A DNA stretch of 64,000 bases from assembly GCA_013397845.1 (NCBI GenBank), contig VZTG01009275.1:307329-371328 (forward strand), written 5' to 3'. Positions 1-13,600 of the stretch are shown piece after piece (position 1 is the stretch's first letter; each line of letters begins with the position of its first letter). The notes below the pieces were generated by a model, which was given only the letters and a program-made list of their open reading frames with translations, was not told the DNA's origin and did not search any database. Made by a program: the position numbers and the translations under genes. The stretch comes from Melanocharis versteri (lineage: Eukaryota > Chordata > Aves > Passeriformes > Melanocharitidae).

Positions 1-370
1 CTCTGACTACAGGTGAGGTTACAAACGGGGGTGCTTTCCTGAATATCAGTAAGTGTTTGAGAAATGCTGTAATCCTTAATCTGTGAATGGCAGTGAGTGC
101 TACTCTTCCTGTCATGCCAGGCACTTCAGTGTGAGCTTTTCTTTTGGAGTTGGAGCAATAACAATGGCTGTTGTCTCTACCCCACCTTAAAACAAGTCTT
201 CTTTATTAGTACACAGGAGAGAGGTGTAGTAGGGGTGCCATGAAGGGGGAGCTGGACTGCAGCAGGTTTGGGAGAACTGTCCTCAAGCACAGAGCAGCAA
301 ATGCTCTTTATTGGCTTGGAGGATAGGTAATGATGAGGTGCAGTTTGTTGTTGTTGTAGTAACTGAGGCA

Positions 371-1376
371 CTTTGGCAGGATTATTTGCTTGAAATGACT
401 CGAACCCAAGGTCCTCTTAGCACAGCAGCACAGAATAAGCTGTGGGGGAGGGACCCTCAATGATCATTGGGTCCAACTACTGGCCCTCCATGGGACCATC
501 CCAAAAGTCACACCCTGTGCCTGAGAGCACTGTCTAAATGCTCCTGGAGCTCTGTCAGCCTTGGGGCTGGGACCATTCCCTGGGGAGCCTGATGAGTGCC
601 CCACCACCCTCTAGGGGANCTTTGGCAGGATTGTTTGCTTGAAATGACTCGAACCCAAGGTCCTCTTAGCACAGCAGCACAGAATAAGCTGTGGGTGGAG
701 GGACCCTCAATGGTCATTGGGTCCATCTCCTGGCCCTGCATGGGACCATCCCAAAAGTCCCCCCCTGTGCCTGAGAGCACTGTCTAAATGCTCCTGGAGC
801 TCTGCCAGCCTTGGGGCTGGGACCATTCCCTGGGGAGCCTGATGAGTGCCCCACCACCCTCTAGGGGAGGAACCTTTTCCTAAAGGTTTTTTTCTAAACC
901 TTTTCTAAAGGTTTTTTCTAAAATATCCAGCCTAAACCTGCCCTGNTGGAGGGACCCTCAATGGTCATTGGGTCCATCTCCTGGCCCTGCATGGGACCAT
1001 CCCAAAAGTCACACCCTGTGCCTGAGAGCACTGTCTAAATGCTCCTGGAGCTCTGCCAGCCTTGGGGCTGGGACCATTCCCTGGGGAGCCTGATGAGTGC
1101 CCCACCACCCTCTAGGGGAAGAACCTTTTCCTAAAGGTTTTTTTCTAAACCTTTTCTAAAGGTTTTTTCTAAAATATCCAGCCTAAACCTGCCCTGACAC
1201 AATTTCAGGCCATTCCCTCAGGTCCTGTCACTGGCCACCAAAGAGCAGAGATCAGTGCCTGCCCCTCCTCTTCCCCTCATGAGGGAGTTGTAACTGCAAT
1301 GAGGTCTCCCCTCAGTCTTCTCCTCTCCAACTGGACAGACCAAGTGACTCACCAGGCCCTCAGCCTTCAAAGACCT
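371..1376 (-). mobile_element. CR1-like LINE remnant, antisense, partly triplicated
   Basis: From about 1160 to 1376 the sequence follows the 3' region of avian CR1 in reverse orientation: a cagcctaaacctgccctg block, the ggccattccctcaggtcctg stretch and the aaggtctcccctcag-type motif, here as gaggtctcccctcag. The left part is repeated: 371-618, 620-945 and 947-1196, with N at 619 and 946. Copies 2 and 3 share about 250 nearly identical bases. CR1 identity is from memory of the consensus. Confidence 0.75.
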
Positions 1377-2685
1377 CGTCTTTACAGAAACTGGTCCAAA
1401 GGTTTGTAATATTTTGTGAGATTTGGCTGGAATACCCCATTGTAGCCAAACAGGACGAGAGGGAATTGCTGTATTGGGCTAGACTGCAGCTCTCTAATCT
1501 TGCACTGTGGCTCTAGGGATTCACAAAACATCAAAGAATGCAGAAAAGCTCGAAGTTTCTTCTTCCACATGACATGATTGGTCTTTTCACTCATTGCTGA
1601 GGGTAAAAGCTGCATTTAAACTTGAAATACAAGGTATGGTGCCTTTTCCAGAAAATGTTGTCATCCGGCAAATGTACTAAGCTCCAAAGAAGTAGTTTCC
1701 TAGTCCGCTGGGAGAACCTCTGAAGAAATGCTGTTGAAGGTGTTGCAGCTGCCAGAATATGTGGAGAAATGAAAGTAATCTAAATAAATCCACTGGTTTT
1801 TTTCTAGCCATTTGCTTTTGAAAAGTAGAATTGTCCCAGTATTTCCCAATCTGTGTTTCCATGTGTCTTTGATGTACTAAAAAATGGGGAGGAGAGAGCA
1901 CTGTTTGGAGAGATGAGTGACTGAAGTAATCAGGAAAAGAATCTGATGCTCCTGTTGTCAGTTTGACAAGATCTGGAACAGCTTTTTGTTTGATTTGAAC
2001 GCTGAAACACAATCAAGGCAAAATTTATTGTGTAGGAAGAAGAAAATCCTAGTGTTTAATGATCAGGCATTGAGCCAGTTTGCAAACATGGGATGTGTTT
2101 GGAAGTCAGGAGTGTGAGCAGAGAAGCCAAGGAGGCCTGAACACAGCAGAGGCAGGAACAGTGTTCTTGAAGGCTGTTCTTTGCTGACACTTAAGTGTTC
2201 ATGTGCAGACAGGGATTGTGATCCATGACAAACCTTGATTAGTATGATCTTAATTACAAAAGCAGCATGGCCAGGCTAAAGCTGTTAGCAGTAATTCAGA
2301 CATCCTCTTTATGTTTTATGTAGGGTGACAATGATCAAAGCAGGTATTAATTGGGACATGGGAATAGGGAGGGGAGAGTCCTGTGGACAGACTGGAATCA
2401 TTCTTTCCCCCTCTAAGAATCTTACAAAGAGTATTACCAACTCTTTACGAACTGCTGCTGTTTCTGCAAACCCTAAATTACTGTCAAAGGTTCTGCAAAT
2501 ATGCAATTTCTCCTATTGCCAAGGGTGCCTCCTGAACTGTGCCTTTTTGATGAAGGGGTCTGGCTTTAGCAATCCAAAAAGCAGGCCAGTGTAAAAGCCT
2601 TGCTGTGCAGACAGCCTGCTTTATATCCCCCTACTTGCTTTTATTGTCTGTCCTAATAATCTCTAAATAAAAGTGTAGATGTGGC

Positions 2686-2790
2686 CTTTGGGGACATGGT
2701 TTAATGATGGCCTTGGCAGTGCTGGGTTAAAGGTTGGACTTGATGATCTGAAAGGTCTTTTTCAATCTAAAGAATTCAGTGATTCTATGA
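2686..2790 (+). mobile_element. CR1 LINE 3' end fragment, sense
   Basis: The segment has the typical CR1 3' end: ggccttggcagtgctgggtt, then ggttggacttgatgatct, a ggtctttttcaa block, and the terminal gattctatga. It is 5'-truncated, as most CR1 copies are. No coding capacity. Confidence 0.85.
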
Positions 2791-3651
2791 CAATATTTTC
2801 AAGGTTTTTTTCATAGAACATGGCTCTTGAAGTAGGTTTGCCACTGTGAAGGGCTTGAGTCTTCTGTCTGCAGAGTTCCCCACATTGAAGAGAAAAGCTG
2901 CTGACTGAGTAGAGGAGGAATGCTCAAGTTGGGTTTGCAATGCAGAGGTGCTCAGGTGGCCTTTTCTGAGCATTTTGGGATGTCCTTTGGCAAGTGGCTC
3001 GTGGCTGGGTCCGAGCTGTAACTCCCAGTGCTGCTGTTGGCAGGCATTCCCTAATAAAGCAGTGCAAGGACACCATTCCCTGTGCTTGTTTGCAGAGCTC
3101 AGCACAGCTGGGTGGAGTGCATCCAGCAAGCTCTTAATGAATGAACACTGACTTTGCCTCGAGTTTCCAGGAAGATTTTAAAATATTAAGTATCTAACAG
3201 ACCACACCGCAGCTTCCTGGGGAAGGGTCCAACTACTTAATCTGCTTTATTACTGCCTTGATATCATAACAGCAAATGGATCTTTCAGAGCTGGAGAGGC
3301 ACTTAGAAAACACTTCTATTGCAAAAAAAAAAAAGACCTTGATAAATAGTAGAAATTGTGTAGAATGTAGAAAATTGTATTCAGTTACCTGTGCACAAAC
3401 GGACCATAATTGGCTCGGCAGCAAATCAGAGGAAAACTGGGAGGTGGCTCTGTGTGCCAGAGTCACAGTGAAGAGCTGGATGTGGTTTCTTAGGAGGCAT
3501 CATCACTTTGGATGTGTTGATGGGACCCAGATGTAGAGAATACACCAAAGCTTGAAACAGACTGTGCAGTCACTGGCTGCTTTCTGTGCCTGAGATATGG
3601 ACAGGAAGACATCAGTTTAATGGGTAGCAAGAGAGACTGAGGCTGTGTATT

Positions 3652-3700
3652 AGAATCATAGAATACCAGGCTGGAAGGGACTTCAAGGATCATCCAGTCT
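3652..3700 (-). mobile_element. CR1 LINE 3' end fragment, antisense
   Basis: About 50 bases starting agaatcatagaatacc, then ctggaagggacttcaaggat, match the reverse complement of the CR1 3' terminus. Orientation is opposite to the copy ending at 2790. Confidence 0.8.
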
Positions 3701-4450
3701 TTCTTGGCAAAAAGGAAAAAAAATCCATCTAATAAAGACTAGTGCAGCATTGTAAAACTCCTAACAAAGGAGTGTGCTGAGATGCTCTTAAAGGAAACCA
3801 AAGAAAAAAGAAGGCAAAGGACATTTTTTAAGGTAGTTTTAACGTTTTTGTTATTCCTTAACTACGCAAGGTCTGCATGTACTACAGAGGACAGATAAGG
3901 CCCTGAAATATCCTTTAAAAAGTAGCAGTCATGGTAGAGTACAATGCCAAGGAGAGTGACTTATAAATACAGGTGAAATGTTGGGATAACTTGGAAGTAG
4001 ATTAATGAAATGTGAAGCCTTTCATCTCTCAGACACTGATTTCAATTTGAACTGGGTCAGTGTGAGGTTTATCTTAATTTATCTTATAGCAGTAGGTATT
4101 CACTATGATCAGATGACACTTCATGGAGATTTATACCAGAAAGGAGCCGTGCAAGTATTCCCTGTCAAGTTGTGACTGTCTAAACCAGCTTATGAATTCC
4201 ACATCAGGGTTTGTCCCTCCTGCTCCACATTAACCCCTTCACTGCCTCTGCATGTTCATCAGGGTGGGCTTTGCCTTCCCTGTCATGAACTTTTGAACTG
4301 AATATTTAAACCTTGTTCCAACCACAGTAAAAGAAGCAGTAATTCTGCTTTTAGTTTCAGTACAAGTATTCCCTCTTTTATTTTGTTGAGTTTAAGTACT
4401 AGATCTAGATTCATTTTACAGTTTCTGTCCTTTTTTTTTGTGGCTTTCAG

Positions 4451-4650
4451 AGAGAGGAAAAACTCTGGTTCAGAAGAAACCCACCATGTATCCCGAATGG
4501 AAATCGACTTTTGATGCCCACATTTACGAGGGCCGGGTGATCCAGATTGTGCTGATGAAAGCAGCAGAAGAGCCACTGTCTGAAGTGACTGTGGGTGTGT
4601 CAGTGCTGGCAGAACGGTGCAAGAAAGGCAACGGCAAAGCAGAGTTCTGG
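4451..4650 (+). CDS. PRKCD: PRKCD exon: C2-like domain, residues about 39-105
   Basis: A polypyrimidine tract and CAG precede the exon. It opens with two bases completing a Glu codon, then RGKTLVQKKPTMYPEW. It ends EFW before GTAAGG. The C2-like fold of novel PKCs lacks the calcium-binding Asp cluster. The Tyr in HIYEGRV corresponds to Tyr64 of human PKC delta. Confidence 0.96.
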
Positions 4651-7600
4651 GTAAGGACAAAGATTAATTCCTCAAAATTGCTGACCTAGTTTTGTTTCTT
4701 TCAAGCTGAATGAATGCCTTGTGCCTTCCAGGCTTACAGATTTTCCTAGGTCAGTAGAATCTCTCTAGTTTGTATTCACCTGTTACACTTGGGGCTTTTT
4801 TCAATACTTAACTTGATTTCTAAGACAAGAGCAATTACTCAGAAGAGTAAAAGCTAACAGTGATCAGTTTCAGCCAGTTCAGTGGTCTCAAATCCTCTGC
4901 TTATTATCCATAGAACAGGTACCACGTTGACATCATCGGAGTTAAACTTTCTCTTTACAACCTGTCATGACTTGGACAGAAAATCACGGCCAGCAAAGAG
5001 ACATGAGTTCACTTAGCATAGCCTATAAGGTTATTTTTGTGTGTGGAGAGACAGCCTGGCATTAGTAGCTGTAACTGAGGTCTTTGCCTTCTGTAAACTT
5101 TGTTGGGCAAATGTTCTGAGTGTCAGACATTGCCTTGGAGATGAACTCACTCATTATCCCAGTAGGCTGATGGGATTTGTGGGGATATGTTCATGGGTGC
5201 ATCTAATGTAACTGTGGTTTGGTTTTGTCTGGGGATTGGGTTTTTCATCCCAAGTTGTGTTTAGTGTAACCCGGGGGTACTTTGCTCTGTGCTGAAGTGA
5301 AGATTGGGTCACTCTTACGTGGTTAAGAGTTTCTTATCTTTTATGAAGGCAGCAGTTTAAGAATTAGTGGCTACTTTCTGAGCACAGGAACTGACCTCAG
5401 CTGTTGGCTTAAAAGGCACTTTTTTTTTTGCTGGTCTGTAGAATTTGCCACAGAAACCATGTGTAATGGTTTTGAGGAGGAAAGGAAAATAAATTTTGAT
5501 TATACCACTTTTAATCATTGCCAGGAACAGCATTTGATATCACTATGGTTTTTACTCTCAATAAACATATAAAGGATTGTATAGACTTTTTCTTTTAAAA
5601 CCGGGTTCCTGTGCAGATTGAGTTTACTAACAGTAAAAACAGAAGCCAACCAACTCATTTGCAGAAACGGGAAAGGGATGTGGACAAACAATGTGAACTC
5701 TGACCGTGCTGAACTCCTGGGGACACATCAAAGCCATGCAGCACACGAGTTAAAGCAAGAGAATAAAAGCCCCTGACTCAGCTGCCATAGAGAGATATGG
5801 AAGAGGATTGAAATCAAATAGTTATTGAATAGTCTACTTTGGTACCCTAGAAAGAGCTGTTTAAATTCCTGAGAGATGCAGTCAAACACACACTTCACTG
5901 TTGCTATCTTTCTTTCCACAGCTTGACCTTCAACCTCAGGGGAAGGTGCTGATGGCTGTGCAGTATTTTTTGGAAGATGCAGGTAATGTCAACAGTTTAT
6001 TTTCAGTCAGTTATGTGAGAAAAGGTTTTTTGCAGAACACAGGATGTAGCTTACAAAAAAAAATCACCTGTTGTAGTGAGTAGAATGTTATTAATTAATT
6101 TCATTAATTTGCTTTCTCACAGACATTTTTTATTTTTGTTATGTGGACTCATGGCTGGATTTGTTCATTTCTAAATGCTGTTGCATTTAGGCACTTCTGG
6201 ATCTTTAGTATGTCTGTCCTCATGTTTTGATGTGACAGAAAATATATAATCTGTTCCTTTTTAGGTGCAAAGAAGTTAAATCTCTTGCTCTAGCTTATGT
6301 GGGAAACTTCTTTTGTGGATTGGAGAAGTTGGTCTGAGTTTCCTGAGATTCAGACGTCCTATTCACTAATCAAACTGATTGTAGGAATGAGTGAATGGTT
6401 GAGTGTTAAAATGCAAATCTAGTCAATGATCTGACCTACCAGTTGAAAAAGTGAACAGCCTGCCTGCGTCAGAAATTTACACAGGCCATTTGGAAATGAA
6501 CTAGGAGGGAAGCTTCAAGTACAATAATAAAACCAAGAATTTTGGCATGGATTTGTGGATCTGGGGAGTCCTTTCCTAAAGGAAATGCTGTAAACCTCAC
6601 AACTTGCTTAGCTTGTAGTTAGACTTTCCCATACTAGAAGCCATGAAACCATTATTTCTTGGGAATAATATTGTAGTTCTAATACAACTGGACTGCTTGA
6701 TTAGCCTATCAGTCTTACAAGGTTTAATAGTATGTGTTTATAAATAACTGAAAAGAATAAGCAGGAAGTTTAGAAGCATGGGTGGGTTTTTTCCCCCCAC
6801 AGACATTTATAGAGGGAGCACAGTTCTGCTCTCAAGAACAAGTTCATTGTGAAGGTACCAGACATTTTTGTACCATCTGTGCAGAAGATGCTGAAGACAG
6901 AATGTGATGTGCGTAGGTTACATTTCAGAGGTGATGTTTTATCTTTGTGATGGCAAAAAACACAGCCTGTATGCTTGTTACCTTGGTCCCTATGAAAAGC
7001 TAACTCTTTAAACCAAAATTTAAAAAAAAACTGTGACTGTAAAGAGTCTGTAAGTGAGAGCTTTTCTCAGCTTTGCATTTTAGCTGGTGTGAGCCAATGT
7101 ATTAGAAAATATTTGTCTTGCTCTTTGCCATAGTTTCATGTGCAAGGCTGTTTCATGGAGCACTGGTATTACAGTCATATTTATGTGATGGGATATACAG
7201 AAATCCATTTCTTCTGGACACCCAGAAGTTTCTCAAGCAAACCTGTACAAACCCAATTTCTGTATTTTCAGCTGTTTATTTAATGAGGCTGAAGCACATT
7301 TCCTCCTCTCCACACAGACATGTGGAAAAGTAGAGATGGCATCAGTGGAAACCTTCCTTAATTTATTATTAGCTGTTAGGAGGAAGGTAATCTACTTGTG
7401 TGCTGTAAGTACTAAATTAGTTGTACTTAATCAAAATAATTTAAAAATAGGTGCTATGTTCTTGCAGTTCTTTTCATTGCCTTTATTAGAGATTGCAGAT
7501 GGTGGTGGATGAAGCCTAAATACCAAACAGATCATTAAGTCATGCATTTATATTCTAATTAGCAAGTTAATATTCATATCTTAATGCACTTTTTTGACCT

Positions 7601-10600
7601 TCTACTTTGCAGTGACTTCCTATTCACCTTCTGCTTTATATGAAATTAGTCACCGATACAATTTTGGTAACTAAACCACAGAGGTTGTGGAAATTGCCTT
7701 TCAAGACATTTATACATCTACATTTTGTGAAGGAAGGTCTCTCAATCAGATATTTTAATGTGAAAGCTGCAAATACCAATACATTTTAACAAACTACTCC
7801 TCCTCAAGGTTGTAAACCTCCCTTATGTCAGTGTGTAATGCTGCTAAATAGGCAAACACTGATTTTTGGCTCATCTTTGCACTGCTGTGAATGTTCTCTC
7901 CAGTTAAATTAGCACTTACCAGTATGAGAGCAGAGAGGTTTGCTGGTGCACTGCAAGGATGTTTGTGTTAACCTCCATTCCCCACATTGCTGAAACCCTC
8001 AGTTCATAGCTGAAAGCTCAGAGACAGTTCACATTCCTTCCTATGCACTTGTCATTTTGTTTTCCTTCTGACCTGCCTTTGCATACAGGACTCTATGGTA
8101 GCTGTGTTTCTAAAATACTAAAAAAGGCTTGTTCTGAAACTGGTATTTCAGTTGTTCTCTGGTTTATTCAAAGGTATTGCTGCCATTTGTATCTTTGAGT
8201 TATAGGTGCTGCCTTTTGTTTGAAAATCTCCAAGCACTTCACAAAAGTGACTAATTCTTTCTTTGGCTTGTTCTGCAAACTGAAGCTGCTGTTTTTCAAA
8301 CCTTTCTTCTAAGTAGCAAACATTCTGCCACGTTTAGAGAAAACTGCTTTCCTCGGCTTCAATGTTGCAGTGCAGTATTGAGAAATAAGAATGTCATTGC
8401 TCCATTAGCAGGTATATTCTTGGAGAAAAAAAAATCACAGAATAAGCTGGTATTAATGGTTCTTCCATGGTAGACGACACTGAGACTTTTAATTTGAATA
8501 TTCTTTTTCCAGACTGGGGCCTGATTAGTTAATTTAGGGCTACATATGAAGTCTTACCAATCTTAGAGAGTTTTTTCTTTCTAGACCCTGTAAAACAGGG
8601 ACTGCACAGCCCTGTCTTGGAGCTGTCAAAGAACTTTTTTGTCTTCTGTCCTGTGCTTTGAATATGAGCTTGTGCTGGAAATTCAAAAGCTTTTCTGCTG
8701 GTGTGTGAAACGTGCAAACAGGGTGTTAACCTCAGTTTTCATTTTGAAATTGTTTTCTTTCTACCCCTCCTTCTCTCGTTGTAGTATTGAAACTAGGTTA
8801 TAATTCTGTAAAGCAGCTTTACTTTTAATGGGTGGGAGCTGCAATACGTTCAGTGCTTTGCTTGATCTTTGTTTATTCAAATGTGGTTAACGACCTCCTT
8901 GAGTAAGAAAACGCAGAACCTCACTCTCCTGAGTGTCTTGTGCAGTGTTGGCAGCTGTGGGAGTGTGCTCGTGTCTTGGGTTTGAATTGTGAATTGCTGT
9001 TTTGCTGGCTACAGCTTCTTGCAGAAAGGGATAGAGAATTTTTTCCTTAAAATGCCATTAGAAGTACCACAAGGTGAGTAATTCGCATGGGAACTTTTGA
9101 TATCTCAAGTGTCTGACTTCTGGGAGAGGGACATGAACCAGAGAGCTGCATATATTTTGAATGTGTTGTTCTCTGTGTGTTGAGATGAGTGTTGGGGAAG
9201 CATGAGACTTCAGCATTTTTCTGAGTTATCCGTGAAAAATAATAGGGTAAATGACAGATTTGGTTTTCAATCTGTATGGGCCTAAAGTGAGATTTGAAGA
9301 AAGTACCTGTATGGATGAGGTGTGTCATGGAAGGATGGTCACATTTTTAATAAATAATTGTGGTGAGGGCTGAAAAGCCAGAACTGGGCCTTATAATTGT
9401 ACATGGGGTTGTTGGTATATTTTATCATTGAACTGAGAAAATGCTGTTTCTAGAAATTTGACAAATGTGGAGGTTATTCAGTGGCACTTCACATCTGCTT
9501 TAATCTGCACCTAGAAGTGTGATTGTATGAATTTAGCAAAAACATCTGCAGGCTTTATCTTCTGGTTTTCTCTAGGAGAATCAGACAGTTGCAGCTGGAG
9601 TGATTTCATGACACCAGGGTGGTGTGTCTGTGGTTCCCAAGGTAGCTAACGTGTCGTGTGGAGCACAGAAAATCTGATAGTTTGTACGTTCAGCAGAAGT
9701 TTGGTTCAGATGCTCTTATCTTTAGAGGTTGGTTTTACTGTGTAAATTGAAGAAGAAGGAAAACCTATTTTCCAGTTTATTCCTGGTTTTATCACCACAA
9801 GTGAGATACCAGAGATCTCTGCAGAAGCATTTACCAAAACACTGAGCTGTAAAACAAGAGCTCCGTATGCTGAGCATGGGCTGTGTTCCCCTGCAGCTCT
9901 GGGTGGGTGGGAGAGAGCACTACAAAGGCTGGAGTGTGTTTGGTTTGGGGGTTTTTTAATCCTGGATTGAAAGCAGGGCTTTTGAAAGCTGGTGTTTTGT
10001 TTCACACTTTTCTGCCAGGCCATTGGTGTCAGGGATTCCTAGGAAAGGTTAGGTCAGGGCAGCAGCAGGTGCTGCTGGCTCAGGGGCCAAGGCAGGACTT
10101 CATCCTTCATTTCTTCAAGGTCAGGCTGGATGGGGCTCTGAACAACCTGGTCCAGTGGGAGTTATCCCTGCCTGTGGCAGGACATTGGAGCCAAATGCTC
10201 CGACCCAAACCTGTGATCCTCTTTAGAGGGGGCAGCACAAAGACCAAAATTATTTAACCTAGCGAGTTCATGTCACAGAACTGTAGGCTTTTGGGAAACT
10301 TCTGTTTCTGTGAGTGGTTTTTTGGGTTCGGTTGGGTTTGGTTTTTTTTAACAGATGATCTGTTAAGCAATCTTCTCAGGATCAGGTTAAAGAGCAGTTT
10401 GCCTCTGAGACAGTTCGTGCTGGGAAGGTCTCCTTTGTAAAAAACAAGCTTTCCCTTTTAATGTTTGCTCTGAGAGATTAATATTTTTCTTGACCTGAAG
10501 GTGCACTTAACTTTCAAACAAAGCCAAGTGCAAGGCTGCAGAACAGCAGAAGGAGACAGACACTGAACAGAAATGTTAGTGGGGTTTGTAATTTATTATA

Positions 10601-13600
10601 AAGTTTCAGGCAAATCTCAGCCCAAGCAGCCAGCTCAGAAAATTCCTTTCCTGTGGTGCCCAGTCTCTGACAGTAGCACTGTTATCTTTCCTCTATTCAT
10701 GAACAGCACCATGAAATTAACAGGTTAAAATGAAAAATGAACTCTGAAGATGGTAAATTTTTTTTCAGTTCTTTCTTTTAAAAAAACTAGTGGGGTTATC
10801 CTGAGGCTGTTTTCTTTTGTCCTTGGACTTTTGAAGTTCAATTGAGACAATGTGCCATCTCACCTTGAAGTTTATTACAGCTCAGCAGAGCCCCAGCAAT
10901 ATTATTTTAGTAAATGTTTTCCAGGGAGTGGGTTGGGCGTTGTGTTAGTGGCTGTGTTAGGGACTGTGAAATGTTCAGCATGACGGGCATTGCAGCTGAA
11001 CAGAGAAAGCAGGAGGGTGTTACAGCCTGGAGAGCTGCACTGTCCATTCACAGCCCTGCTTAATGGTTTCTTCATGAATGTACAGCACAGAGCAGTTCTA
11101 GGGTCTGGTGTCAGATCAGCTGCAAGTTTGGAGAAGGGACCTTGGAATACATGAATGTGTCAGTGATAAATATTAACCACAGCTCTCACTAGAGGAAATG
11201 GATTATGTTTAATGGTGTGTGCTGGGTCCAGAATGATTCATGTCAAGTCCAGTTCTCAGAGGTCACCTGTATTCTGGTTGCTGATTCAGCTGGTTTGTAC
11301 ATGCTCTTTCTGACCATGTGCTGGTTCATGACAAGCATTTCATTTATGGGAATCCTGGCTTGCTTGGAGGGAGAAGCAAAGTTTTCCCCTTTGTGTTTCT
11401 CCCTCCTCCCCATCTCCACCCTGCATCCATACAGTTGTTGTGAAAGTTACTTCCCTGCAATTGTCAATTGTCTCTGCATCTTTGACATTAAGCCTTTATT
11501 CTCCAGTTTACTCCAGGTTTGGCTGAACTGCTTAAAATTTTCCCAGAGCAATATATATTAAAGGCAATTTACACGTTAAAGATAACTTGTTAAACATGCC
11601 CATAGTAAATTGAAGTTACACCATAACTTCCAAGCCACCTCAGCTCCAGATGAACTTGACTCACAGCTGCTCTCCAAACCTCTCAGCTGCTTCTGAACCA
11701 GACAAAAATGTTTTCAGCTATACTTTTTTAATATTGGTTGGTTTTGGCAGAGGCATCTAACAAGGCAGCTGGTTGTAGTCTGTGCGTCCTCATATGCAGA
11801 TTTTGAGCTTTTGCTGCGCTCACGGTTTCTTCCCCATTAAAGTATATGTAAGGAAAATACGCAAAATAAAAAAAGAAGAGGAAGAAAACCGAAAATGGTT
11901 AGTTTAAATAATTACCCTCTCAAAGAAATAAATGTCAGTCTCACATATTTCTCTTAAGTTTGATATCAGGGCTTCAGACAGGGAGGAAACCTCAGTGTTT
12001 CCCCTATCTTGATCAAGTTTTGTCAGAGACTTCTGCACGCAGTATCAGCAGTACTAAATTGCTCCAAGTATTTCAGCATGGGGTGTCCTCTTCCCCTGTT
12101 TGTTCCTCACTAAACACTTGGTTTGCTTGTGTTATGGACTTTAGAAAGGCTTTTGTCTGTTAATTCGCTGCATCACAGGTGACCTCCTCAGAATACTGCC
12201 ACAAACAAAGGCCTTTCTCTGCTTTGTTGCTGCTACTGATTAAATCTCCCTTACCAAGACATCCTTTCCGTGCAGCAAACAATATGAAGTATTGCTGCCT
12301 CTCAACCACCTCGTTTCCCTTGCCCCACACAAGTGCGGTTTCCCTGAAGCATCTGGGGAGCTGTGGGTGAGGTCTGTGTGTTTGCTCAGCAGGATTAAGC
12401 AGAGATAGCACAGTTTGCAGACTGCCACAGGCTGAAGTGCAGCAGCTGATGAGTTTGTGTTGGGTGAACTCGGCAGCCTGTTTGAACAACGAAAATCCTG
12501 TCCCAGGAGGGGCAGGGGTAACTCAGGGGCTGTCACAGTGCACACTGGAAGGTCCTTTCAGGGGCTGTCAGGATGGGTTTTTCTCTGAGGTGGCCAGTCG
12601 CATGCTGCTGCAGATTAATACCCAGTGGCAGAACCCGGGGACCTTTTTTGAACTTTGTTTTCGCTAATATGCTTAATCTTTCTTTAATCTCTGAGATAAT
12701 GATGACATTTCTTTTCTAAGACAGCGCATGCTGCTGCAGCGTGGCTGCTGGTGGCTGTGACAGATAAATTCATTTAGGACACTCAGAATGGTGTCACATG
12801 GCCGATTTTATTCCAGGTTCAGCAGTCTGTGGGAATAGCAGTGGTGGCAGCCAGCTAAAAAAAAAGACAAGAACCAGGTGCATCTAGCAGCCAGAAAACC
12901 AGAGCTCCTGGGTAACTTCGTAGTAAGCTCAGGCATTGCAGTGAGTGTGACTTGGCAAAGGAAACAGATCTGCTTCTGTCAGTGCTAAAAGCAAGGCTCC
13001 CACTGATAATGATAAAAGGCAGCAATGCAACGGAGCAAATTTTTAAAAACTATTATATTGACAATGGGAAAAACGCTCTTCTGACTTTTTCCTTACTCCA
13101 TTGCTGTGGAAATTCCCAGCCTGCAAACAGCAAGATCCTGTTGCCCTCAGCTTTACAGCACTTTGGACATGTGAACCATGTCCACATTTCTTCCAGGCTG
13201 GGACCCATAAGCTGCGGGCCAGAGCTGATGGAGTTAGTGGCTGATCAGCTCCTCGTTGCCAGCTCAAGCCTTTATCTTTTCCTGCTGGATGGGATTGTCC
13301 TTCAGCAGCTCCTTTCAGTTGACAAGAAATGTGTTCTAGGGTTAAATCACCAGTTACCCAGTCTCTTGATATGCCTGCATTGGGTTACCTCTGCTACAAA
13401 CCCCTAGGACTTTAAAAATGCCTAATTAAGACTAAATAGTCTGAGTTTGTGTCTCAGTCTTACAGCCACAAATACTCATTTTTGTAAAAGAAACTCAGAA
13501 GCTTCCTTGGAAATGAGTGAAAATAACCATAACCTCTGATGGGGACCTGTATGAGCCAGTTGGACTTGGAGCCTGAGAATTTGTTTGTTGTTTTATTTCT

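Larger units (their letters stand above)
1..4450 (+). other. PRKCD: PRKCD intron upstream of the C2 exon (partial)
   Basis: No exon matching the PKC delta N-terminus is visible here, so the first coding exon lies left of the window. The stretch holds three CR1-like retroposon pieces, listed separately, and otherwise unremarkable A/T-rich intron DNA. Confidence 0.7.

Noticed and set aside
12952..13407. 151-codon plus-strand frame in the large PRKCD intron
   Set aside because: No family resemblance, no fitting splice sites and no PRKCD relationship; length is compatible with chance in 64 kb.
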